A stretch of DNA of 64,000 nt from Ixodes scapularis (lineage: Eukaryota > Arthropoda > Arachnida > Ixodida > Ixodidae): positions 2,418,001 to 2,482,000 of the forward strand of contig NW_024609958.1 of NCBI RefSeq assembly GCF_016920785.2, written 5' to 3'. Both the position numbers and the translations under genes were made by a program. The notes below the pieces were generated by a model that worked only from the letters and a program-made list of their open reading frames with translations, was not told where the DNA came from and did not search any database. Below, piece by piece: positions 53,205 through 62,640 of this stretch (its first letter is position 1; each line of letters starts with the position of its first letter).

Positions 53205-56200
53205 TCATCTGGAACGGTGGCTTAGGGAGGGAAGATAGGACCAAAGAGGATAGAGAGAAAGGTTAAGGAAGGAAAGATAATTATATGTACAGGGGAAGGT
53301 TCGCTGTGCGCACAAAGGCAAGCAGCGAATCGAGAATGTGTTTTCGGTGATGGGGGGCTTTGTGGAGTGTGGGCATGTCCATTCCGCGTAACTTGTGGGG
53401 CGATAGCTCGCCGGGATTATATTGAGGTGTTTAGCCCTGTGCATGGAGTGCTTGGGACAGTCCCATATAATGTGAGGGCACTTCGCCGGCACTTTGCACT
53501 GGGGGCAGAGTGGATAGGGGCCAACATCATCCTCGGAAATAGGGCGGTGAAATCTGGCCCTCCACACTGGTGTCAGTGCCATTTGTGTATGAAGCTTACG
53601 GAGGCAAATCCTCTCCCATCTAGTGTATCCAGACGGGAGGGGACATTCCGCCTGAGGAAGGAGAGCAGCAAGTCGCGCCTTTCTGGCGAGACGAGCGGTC
53701 TCCCTGCGCTCCAATGGGTCCATGGGAACCTGGGCGGGATTGGGATCGGAGGGGCGGACACAGCCTTGTGAGGGTTCAAAAGTAAGTAATAAATCCCTCG
53801 CGGCTGTGTTCGCCTTCTCGTTACCCGGAATGTCGGCGTGGCCGGGTATCCACGTTATTGTTATGTGGCCCCCATTGGAGCGGAATAATTTACATACGGA
53901 TCGGAGCTCCCGCACGCTTCCATTGCGGCTGGTCAGGCAGGTGCATTCTCGCACTGCCTCCTGTGAGTTCGTGAATATGTACATACGCCTACCGTGGTGA
54001 TGTGAGTGTGACTGAATGGCCCACAGAATTGCTTGGAGCTCTGCAGTCTTGGAACTTGGTGTGTACGGTGCAATTTTGCTGCATGTTTGCCGGGTGGTGT
54101 GTGAGTAATAGGCAACAGTGGTTTCTCCGTCATCCGCTCGGGCAGCATCAGTGTAAATTAATAAATTTTGTTTTTCCGCTTCCAGTATGGTAAGGGCTTT
54201 GATGTGCCGAGTTGCAGCCGCCCGCTTGCGATTGACAGGACGCGGGCCGTGCGACTGTGGGAGTGGTTTTAGGTTTACAAGTAGCGTGTCCTCCCACGGA
54301 GGGTTAGGAGGGGCGTTGCTGGGGACCTGGAATACGGGATCTCCCAGGTGACTCAGTATAAGCCGGCCGGCCTGGGTTCCCTGAAGACGGAGTTTCTGAC
54401 TGATGAGCATTTCAGCGGCAATCTCTCTAATGGAGTTGAGCTGTGCTGTCGAGTGGAGTTGGGCTACGGGGGTGATTTTGGGCAAGTCAGTGATGACCCG
54501 CATAGCTGCGCGATTAAGAGTTTCAAGTGTACGCTCCTGCGTACGAGTCAATTGGAGATAGTTGTATCCGTACACAGCCTTAGAAATAAGGAGTGAACGG
54601 ATCAACTGACGCAGGATCTTTTCCTGAGCACCCCAGGTTTTGCCTGTGGTACGACGGATAATGTATAAGCCGTGCTTCCAATGGGCTTTAATGGAGCGCA
54701 CCCAGCTTTGGGCCCCTCCATTTTGATCAATGGTGAGGCCCAGGATGGTGAGGCTGGGCTGCTGTTCGAGTGCAATCCCGTGAAGATACAGCTTGAATAG
54801 GTCGCTGTAGTTGTTACGCCGCCCTTGGCGGCGGGCTACAATCATGTAATTAGTTTTAGTGAGGGACAGGGCCATGCCGTTGTCCTCGAGGAACCGTGAT
54901 GTCACGTCCAGGGCATGTTGAAGTGTGTTCTGTTGTGTAACTAGTGGGGTACCGGCCGTCCAGAAAGTGATATCGTCAGCGTATATCGTAAAACCGAGGC
55001 CTTCCACTTCGTCAAGTCGGAAGGCGAGCTCGGCCATAGAAATATTAAAGAGGGTGGGCGAGAGAACTGCCCCTTGAGGCACTCCCGTTGCATTGTGAGT
55101 GATGGGCCCTGAGGTGGCGCCTACCATGACTTGAAATTGGCGGTCTTTTAAGAATGACTTCACGAAATTTAGAATGCGACCGGTGAAGCCGAGGCGTTCA
55201 GCGGCGCGGATTACGGTGTGATGAGGAATTGTGTCGAATGCTTTCTGCACGTCGGCCGCAACGATCGTGCGGGGACCGGAAGTAAGGGGTGCGATAATGT
55301 CGTGATGTATGAGCGCGAGACTATCTTGCGTGGAGAGGTTAGGACGGAATCCGGTTTGCATAGGATGCAATTTGTTGTGAGTCTCTAAAATCCACGTGAT
55401 TCGAGTGAGGACCATGCGCTCCATCACCTTACACAGGTTAGATGTTAAGGAGATGGGACGCAGGTTTTTGATGTTAGTAAGCGACTTGCCCGGTTTGGGG
55501 ATGGGTATGACGGTCGAGAGCTTCCAATCGTTGGGGAGCAGCCCTGTTTGCCACACGTCATTAAACCAGTCCAGCAGATCCTGCATATCGACCTCCGGGA
55601 GATTCCGTAAAGCATTAATGGTTATGCAGTCTGGGCCAGGGGCGGTATTGCACTTGGCCGTGTTCAGTGCAAACACCAGTTCCCCCATAGTGAAGAGGGA
55701 GTCTTCGGGAAGATGCACATTTTCTGTTTGGATCTGGTAGCAGTCAGAAGGCGATGGAGTAGAAGGTTGAGGGAAGAATGTTTCTGCTGCCAGTGTTGCC
55801 TACTCATCCTCGGAAATGTTCAGATGCAGGGCCAAGTTGCTGCCCGTGTTCTTGTTCCTAGTTTTCCCGGCCATGCCCTTGTAGGTTCGCCAGACCTTCT
55901 TGAGCCCTGTCCTTTCGTTGAATGAATTGCAGTGTTTCTGCCACGTGGATCTGTCGAGCTCCAGTGTGTATCGTTTAGCTTTGGCGGTAGCGAGGTTGAG
56001 TTTAATTTTGAGGATTTGGCTGCGCTTGTTCTTACGGTATTGTTGGAGTGCCTGTAGTCGGCTCGCCCACAGGTTTAGGAGATGAAGGTCCAGATATGGG
56101 GAGTCTTCCTTGACCTGATATGTAGATTGAGCCTTGCGCATGGCTTCTTGGATGCGCAGGGTAAGGTCAGTGTTGTTAAGAGTAGAGAGTGCTTCACGGA

Positions 56201-57062
56201 AAGTGTCCCATTTAATGAAACGTATTTCCTTGCGTGGGCTGCAGCCAATGTAGAGTGTGGTACAGAGAGGGACGTGATCACTCCCTATAGTGTCCCTATA
56301 GACACTCCACCTGGTTCTGAGGCCCGGGGATGCCCATGTCAGATCCGGGGACGTGTCATCCTGTTGTGGTGAAGCGCCAAAGCGAGTTGGGGTGTTGGCG
56401 TCATTGAGAAGTTCGAGATTGTGCTTCTTGCAGAGTGATGCTATGAGGCGCCCCCTACGAAGGGTTTTCTTGTAGCCCCATTGGTTATGGGGTGCGTTGA
56501 AGTCACCCGCAAGGATGACTGATTCTTTTGTGTTATTCAATATTTCATTAATCCACGCACAACCACCAGAATCTGACTGATTGGGGCGGAGATACACATT
56601 GTAGATGCGGAAAGTCTTATTTCCTAGCCGAATTCGGACACCAACAATTTCTCTTTCCTCATTGTTGAGAGAGGAGGTGTCTATTTGGGACTGGGGATTG
56701 TGTTTTCTTACCAGGGTGAGGACCATGCCAGGAGTGTCCAGAGAGCCACCGCGTTCATTGCTGGATCGTGGAATGTAAGGTGCGGTGAGGGTGAAGTATC
56801 TAGGAATCGTGGGCGTTGTCCCTACTGTCTCTTGCAGTAGTATAACAACGGGCGCATCGTCTTTCATACGCTCTATACGCAGTTTCAATTCGGCTGCCTT
56901 GGTGCGGAAACCTCGGCAGTTCCACTGAAAGATCCAGGGAGGGCGTTGTTTCTGTTTCTTTGTAGAACTTACATTGGATAGAGGAAAAGTATTATCTATT
57001 GAATCGGTTGCTGATGTTGGACAACATGCTCTTAATGTCGTGAATGGCACTTTCCATGGCAC
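53205..57062 (-). pseudogene. LINE ORF2: endonuclease, RT, RNase H; one in-frame stop
   Basis: Endonuclease: FQWNCRGFRTK, ILLQETVG, VILAGDFNAPHNQWG, DTIGSDHVPL. One TAG at 55,800-55,802 follows; the same frame continues at once (ATLAAETFFPQPS) so it is a single nonsense codon. RT: APGPDCITINALRN, LRPISLTSNLCKVMERM, QTGFRPNLSTQDSLAL, DVQKAFDTIPHH, TGVPQGAVLSPTLFN, IYADDITFWT. RNase H: LIYTDAARADDG, SKTAELQAILWA, then YIFTNSQEAV and GNEKANTAARDLL, where two catalytic Asp are Asn. End: CPQCKVPAKCPHIIWDC. No ATG precedes the endonuclease in this frame. Except for the stop the frame spans about 1,285 codons. Confidence 0.92.
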
Positions 57063-58683
57063 TGTGCTTCGCCTCTAGGCGTGTCATTCGGGCTTCATTG
57101 TACTTTATCCAATCGACGTCTCCAGGGAAGTTCCCGGGGGAAACCGTCGTATGCTTCATAGATGATGGGGTTTCCTCTTGGGTGCGTCCAAACACCATCG
57201 GTGGCGTACCTGTGGCAAACCTGAAAGGTGTACTCCATGCGTTTCCTTGGAGGGGAGGCCATGATTCCTCCGTTTTAGTTGCATTCCCTGAGGAGCGTCG
57301 GTTTGGAGGAAGCCTCCTGGTCGGTTTCCTTCTAGGTGGAATCTGCCGCTTTGGGCAATCATTACTTGTAGCGATGTGCGGGCCACCGCAGTTGTTACAC
57401 TTAGGCTTGAGTTCACAGTCATCGATGTCCCCATGTGTGTGTCCACATTTGTCGCACCTCTTGGTGGTGCTGGGGCACACGTCCGACTTATGTCCGAGCT
57501 TGTGGCATGTAAAACATACCAAAGGCCGGGGCCTGTACTCTGCCACACTGAGCACTTCGCAAAGAAAACGGACTTTCTTCGGGATAACTTTTCCTTCAAA
57601 GGTGACGAGAATTGTCTTTCCGGATTTACCAATGGGCCTGGCTGCGATTATATTGTGAGTGTGGCAGTCTAGCCCCTCCATGAGCGATTCAGATGTCTCA
57701 TTCACATCTTTTCCATGGAGATAGATCACGCCTCGTACTTCATTGCTTGAAATTGCCATATAGGGTGTGACCTCATAGCTTTTTTGGCCCTTTTCGATTT
57801 GGTCGATGCTCAATAGTTTGCTCGTGATCAGCGGGTTTTTGGTAGTTATGGCTATTGTGTTAGACTTTTCGTTCATGTGAACCGAGTAGCCATCTTTGTT
57901 TCGAATTCCTGTTTTCTCTATCGCTGAATATATGTCTCTTCCTGTAAAAGTGTGTACGCTCTGCTTGCATGTTGGTTTTAGCACAATGGTTTGAGTTGGG
58001 GGTTTCCCTTTGGCTGACTTACTTGGTTGAGATTGATCCATCTTGATATCGTGACCTTTGTTAGGATATTTCACTCCTTGCCATGCTCCCTCATTACTCT
58101 CGGAGGTTGGTGTTGTCGTATGCACTGGCCTAACCGGAGTTGTGCCGCTCTCTGTCAGCATCTCATCTCCCGGTAGGTCATGTTGGGAACGTTGCAATGT
58201 TTGCATCAGCATGTCGTTTTCTTCTTTCTTTTCCATGTACGCTTCAAAAGCGCTCTTGTTTTTGAGGAAGGCCTCAATCTCTGTCTTGTTCGTGAGGTAT
58301 TCCTCTATCCCCTGCCGGTTGTTCTTAAATGCCAGGTATAGCTGGGCCTCATGCTGTGGTACTATCGTGAAGGTGGTGGCAGCCTGTCCCGCTATTATTG
58401 GGTGGGTGGAGTTTCCCGGACCGCTGCTTCCGGTCGGGTAAGGGCTCGTTGTTGTCATGGCGCGGTTCTTCGATCCTACTCGGAGAGTGCCTGCTGGGGT
58501 CTTCAGAACTGTCCCCCAAAAAGCTTGGGGATCCCTATCTGGGCCGGTTTGGTGACCGGGTGTTCCATTTTCCGCGTCCTCCAGGCTGCTGAGGTTCGGG
58601 ACGAACCCCGCTGACGCGGGCAAGAATCTTTCGCTTGGGCTTGTTAGGCCTAAAGAACCGAGGCGAGAAAAACACGTCTGCAC
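56992..58683 (-). CDS. LINE ORF1, gag-like with CCHC zinc knuckles
   Basis: An open frame of 563 codons; the first ATG in frame is at 58,458 (MTTTSPYPTG), giving about 488 residues. In a different frame an ATG at 58,687 starts MSADVFFSPRFFRPNK, which may be the original N-terminus cut off by a frameshift. The middle is Gln/Lys-rich. Near residues 390-450 come three knuckles: CFTCHKLGHKSDVC, CDKCGHTHGDIDDC and CNNCGGPHIATSNDC. Then a proline/arginine-rich stretch and a C-terminal coiled-coil-like segment. Such proteins bind element RNA and aid target-primed reverse transcription. It overlaps ORF2 by 71 bp. Confidence 0.85.
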   Translation of the reverse strand: MQTCFSRLGSLGLTSPSERFLPASAGFVPNLSSLEDAENGTPGHQTGPDRDPQAFWGTVLKTPAGTLRVGSKNRAMTTTSPYPTGSSGPGNSTHPIIAGQAATTFTIVPQHEAQLYLAFKNNRQGIEEYLTNKTEIEAFLKNKSAFEAYMEKKEENDMLMQTLQRSQHDLPGDEMLTESGTTPVRPVHTTTPTSESNEGAWQGVKYPNKGHDIKMDQSQPSKSAKGKPPTQTIVLKPTCKQSVHTFTGRDIYSAIEKTGIRNKDGYSVHMNEKSNTIAITTKNPLITSKLLSIDQIEKGQKSYEVTPYMAISSNEVRGVIYLHGKDVNETSESLMEGLDCHTHNIIAARPIGKSGKTILVTFEGKVIPKKVRFLCEVLSVAEYRPRPLVCFTCHKLGHKSDVCPSTTKRCDKCGHTHGDIDDCELKPKCNNCGGPHIATSNDCPKRQIPPRRKPTRRLPPNRRSSGNATKTEESWPPLQGNAWSTPFRFATGTPPMVFGRTQEETPSSMKHTTVSPGNFPGDVDWIKYNEARMTRLEAKHSAMESAIHDIKSMLSNISNRFNR

Positions 58684-58699
58684 TCATCAGAGGCAGACT

Positions 58700-58830
58700 G
58701 GCAAACACAACCCTCTGGACAACTAGCGCCATCTATGAGCGACGGTGGCAACCAGAGATTTGTGTTGACGTTTCTTTGCTGGGGACACGATCTAAGGAAA
58801 ACTAGCCCTTAGCAGCTCCGCTGTAAAAAC
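58700..58830. repeat. Dispersed repeat R1, copy 2
   Basis: CACAACCCTCTGGACAAC then CGCCATCTATGAGCGACGG, and further on the inverted form of TTACAGCGGAGCTGCTAAGG and GCTAGTTTTCC, all matching 3,880-4,040. Part of this copy was split from 53,113-53,135 by the LINE. Confidence 0.65.
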
Positions 58831-58890
58831 CTGGCGTCGTGTTGCCGCCCTCGACGCTTACAACTGCGGGACACACGATGGAACCCGGGT
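58826..58890 (+). repeat. Repeat shared with 62,632-62,695
   Basis: GTCGTGTTGCCGCC, CTTACAACTGCGGGACACAC, GATGGAACC against GTCGTGTTGTCACC, CTTACAACTCCGGGACACAC, TATTGAAACC. Same orientation, about 75% alike. Confidence 0.6.
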
Positions 58891-59697
58891 TGCGAGCAAG
58901 TCCTGCGGGTCGAATGAAGTGAAAACACACACAGAGAATGCCGGACGCGTGTGGGTTTTCGAATTTCAGGGTATCACACATTTACTCCTGTCTCCAGAGC
59001 GAGATCGAGAAACACGACCGCGGGAAGGCGCAGACGCGGCGAAGATGTTGCGGGCAGAGGTCCGAGCGGGAACAGCCTGACTAAACGCGGACGCTGACGT
59101 TGCTGTCGCTGCCAATCACTGGCTTCTCGAGTGCCTTCCCGTGTGGCTTCCCGCGCCCCGCCTAGATGTCGCACGCTCTCAATAGTTAGCACCTTTTTGC
59201 TTTGCGTGCTGTGTTTGGTACGCGATGGACAGAAAGGGGAAAGGGGGGATATTCACACTCTGTTAGGGTGTGCAACACCGCAAAGAAATGCAGCAGAGTA
59301 ACACATCAGCGGTTGACGTCCGACAAATGTCTGCGATGGAAGAAGGCATGGCCAGTGCGACGCGAACGCCGGCTCTCAGCGTTCGCGTAAGCAGTTCGGA
59401 CCGGGTTAGCGAACAAAACTCGAGGAGGCACCTGGGTCCACATGTCGTCGAATCGCGAATGCAAACTTAGAAAAAAAAAAACATATGCAAATAATTAAAA
59501 AGTATATTAGACAGCCTGAATGGGTAAAGTACGTCTTAAAAAAATGCACAACGAAAATTTTTTTGAAGACATATTTACCGCGTGAAACGAATTTGTAGTT
59601 AGCGTCCGCGGAGGCCGCCACTAATCACGTGGTAGACCTGCGCGCAGCCGCAAGTTACGCCGGTGCCGTTCAGCCTGCCGCTGAAGTTCCCAGAACC
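58891..59697. other. Gene-free stretch
   Basis: No gene recognised. Short frames without domains. Confidence 0.45.
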
Positions 59698-59698
59698 A

Positions 59699-61104
59699 GA
59701 GGCCAGATTCACGAAGAGCTTCTTAGTTTACGACAACTTAGCTAAGAAGTTCGTAAGTTAAGAACATCGTAAGAAGAGGAGAAATCGGTATTCACGAACG
59801 CGTTCTTAAGTGAGAGGAGGAAAGCGACGTTGTCGTACGGAAACACTAAAACTTACCGGTGCTGTTGCTATGGCGACGGCGTCTTCGGCAGCACGAACAA
59901 CCAATCGGAGAGCTCGGCATTTGTTCGGAGCCGTTCGGAGCCGTTCGGAGCACGTGGATTTTTCATAACAAACACAGGCGGCCTTTCTGCCACCGCTGGT
60001 CTGGGGTTCGTATCCGTGCAGTGATATGTCGACGCTAACACGATTTAAACTCGCCGGAATGCCGAGGCCGGGATGCGTAACCATCCCCATCGACTGCTAC
60101 GAACTCGATCGCTACCAAGTCAACACAACTGTCATCGTTGGTAAAAGACGGCCCGCAGTCGTTTGCAGGGCGACGTAGATGGGAACAAATTGCCGCGGCG
60201 TTTTTTGCTGCCTCGGAGATGCAGGAGCGAGCCGACGTTAAAAAAGATACGTTTGAACTATGACAGTGTAAGCAAGAGCCACGTAAATGCCTGTTCACAC
60301 TACGGAGCGGACGCGCGCGTTTAATCGAAGTGCTGGATTTGCGCTGTTGGACCGCGAATTGACCGATCCCTTACAATTGCAACTCGATGCTGACGTGACA
60401 CCCGGCGAAGAAAGGTTGGACCGGCATTGCGACCCACGAACTGTTACAGCGATCGACTGTGAGGTGCAGTCGTGTCAGAATAAAATGGAATACTAATAAC
60501 AAAGTGTACACACCATGTTGCGAAGGTAATCCATACGGCGTTTATTTGAGCTTGATATCACACAAAACAGAGATAGGATCGATGAGAGCCCCTTTTCGAC
60601 GACAGCGTTCGTCACCGTTGCCTCGGAAGACAAGGAGATGACAAGAGGAACCAGCCGCTCGTGGGCAGACGGTCTTCACCAAGGACCGTCAGATCATCGC
60701 TGCGCCGAGTCGGAGTGCCTGCTAGGCCTATATGCCGATCGGTCGGAGTCCGTACTCGTGGCCCTTGGAGTTTTTCCCGGGTGTCTGTGGATCCAGCGTT
60801 CTTGTTCGTTCGTCGTGGTCTGTTTCAAGTACTTTTTACTTGTTTCTTGCTGCTTGAAGTCGGGACGAGTGAGAAGCGCACGTAGAAAAATAAACATCCG
60901 TTGGTTGTCGCGACCAACTGAGCGACGCTGCCGGCCATGCTGATTTGATCGTAAGAAGTGCGTAAGACAGCTTCGGAGCTGTCGTAGGATTTCGTCGTAA
61001 CCTGCGCAAAACTTACGAAAATTTCGTTTCGTGAATACGGATTTGTTCTTAAGTTTTGTCTTACGCACATTTTTGGCGTAAGATCGTTTCGTGAATCTGG
61101 CCTC
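59699..61104. mobile_element. 1.4-kb TIR element, GAGGCCAGATTCACGAA ends
   Basis: The 17-bp left end GAGGCCAGATTCACGAA is repeated inverted at 61,088-61,104. Subterminal blocks CGTATTCACGAA, CTTAAGAAC and CTTACGA recur near both ends. The interior reads GRRRWEQIAAAFFAASEM on the plus strand (60,170-60,225), which faintly resembles a Myb/SANT-like helix of transposon accessory proteins, but frames are short (under 190 codons) and no transposase is seen. Probably non-autonomous. Target duplication not clear. Confidence 0.7.
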
Positions 61105-62356
61105 AGAACTTCCACGCCACCGCCGCAAGGTTCGCACAATGAGCGTGGCGCGCCGCCGGCTGAAAGAGTTTCCGCGCCGCCGCCGGAATTCTACACTCCG
61201 ACGCGCCGGCGCTGTCAAATTCCGACAGGCGCTCGGACCTATCACGTGGTGCTTGCGCTATTTCGGGAGCCTCCAATGGGGTTTAACAATTTCCATTTTT
61301 TTTTTTTTTGCATTTAAAACGAAAATTATTAAGTAACTTTTGAAGCCCACAGGAACCTCCCAAAAGAGCACAAGCACCACGTGACTATAGTGGCCAGACA
61401 CGTGACTCTAGTAGCCACTTTTCAGCGGGCTCTCGTGGGCGCTCACTAAAAATTCGTTTCGCGCCGTAAATATCGCCCTAAATTGTTTTGTTTTCGTTGT
61501 TAATTTGCTTTATGTCATCCTTTTTTCATCTAGCTGTTTAATTTCTTTTCCTTGGCATCTGTCTTTTAAAGGGTGGGGTGCAACGTATGGAGGCGATGAC
61601 GGCTTCAACTTGAAACATTTGCTGGTCGTTGCTTGAAACGGAAATGCTTAAGGAAGCTTATCCCATTGTTTTCCATGGACGATCGCGACGGCTTCTCACG
61701 ATGGGCGAGGCAGGTTCAAGCTTCCCTTATGTGCTGATGTTTATGCAACATCTGACGTCAAGGCAAGATGGCGGACTAGTAAAGTTAATACTGATATTGT
61801 GGTACGTATAGCCCTGTTAATAACACGAAACAAGGCCCAAAAATGCCGAAATATATCTGTATTGTTCCACGAAGGATATTTTTGAGAATGAAAACCGGAA
61901 TATTTAATTTATATTTTTTTAAGCCAGATAGAAACCACATATATATTAAGATGGGACTAGCAAAATAAACAGCGCACAAAATCCCACTTGCAGCAAGGAT
62001 TTTCCAATGTTTTGATATACCACTCTCGTAAATGTTTTTTTTAAACGGTACACTGTAACATAGGTTCAAAAGGACAAACCCAGACATGTACATGTTACTC
62101 CCAAAAGTAAATAAATACCGTGACTGTCAAAAACTAACTAAATACTTGTTATGGAATCTCAAAAGGAACACCTTACTTTACATCAAAAGTAGCCAGTTAC
62201 TTTTCTCGTTACTTTGACGACAAAATACGCTTCTTCTGTTTGATACCTTATTGTTTTATATGCCGTAGTCGTTGCACTTAAATATGTGCCTCTTAAAGTT
62301 TTCATAAATTAAGTTTCCCCGCTTCGTTGACAATAGATCTCAGGCGACGCTGAAGA
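61105..62356. other. Gene-free stretch
   Basis: CpG-rich at 61,110-61,260, AT-rich after. CAAAAGTAAATAA, AGCCAGTTACTTTTC (62,100-62,215) are like the AATTAC subterminal sequence of the 6.3-kb element, so an end of a relative may lie near 62,090. Confidence 0.45.
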
Positions 62357-62640
62357 GTGTAGCAGCCAGCCTTAATTTCTAAGGTTAGCTTACCTTAGCA
62401 CAGCGCTACGTTCAGGGCCGAACTCGCGATCATCTGAATTCCAGCACGTCTACTCAATTCGCCGGCAAGCGAAGAACAATTTGATAATAAGAGGAGTGAA
62501 GAACACGTCTCACGTAAATTTCATAAATTACTGGCTCTGATGAACGTCATATCGTAGTGATTTACAGACCGCCGAGAACACGAACGCTTTAATTGCACAG
62601 GCATATTCCAGAGCAAATACAAGAAAAACATGGAGTCGTG
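62357..62640 (+). repeat. Paralogue of both flanks of the 6.3-kb element (related empty site)
   Basis: 62,357-62,425 matches 45,512-45,580 (left flank) and 62,426-62,620 matches 52,006-52,205 (right flank), joined directly at GGGCCGAACTCGCGATC. The filled locus has about 80 further flanking bases next to the duplication that this copy lacks. Confidence 0.8.

Larger units (their letters stand above)
53136..58690 (-). mobile_element. Nearly complete I-type LINE, minus strand
   Basis: About 5.5 kb with ORF1 (gag-like), ORF2 (endonuclease, RT, RNase H, zinc finger), a short 3' UTR and a CAATCAATCAAT end at 53,136-53,153 on the coding strand. It has inserted into repeat R1: GGCGGCAAGCGGACAACCGG on the left and CACAACCCTCTGGAC on the right are R1 blocks. 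ACYGGCAAA occurs at both borders (53,127-53,136 and 58,697-58,705) and may be the target duplication. Confidence 0.9.

Noticed and set aside
53367..53771. 134-codon plus-strand frame
   Set aside because: Antisense to the RNase H and zinc-finger part of the LINE ORF2.
57044..57658. 204-codon plus-strand frame
   Set aside because: Antisense to the CCHC region of LINE ORF1.
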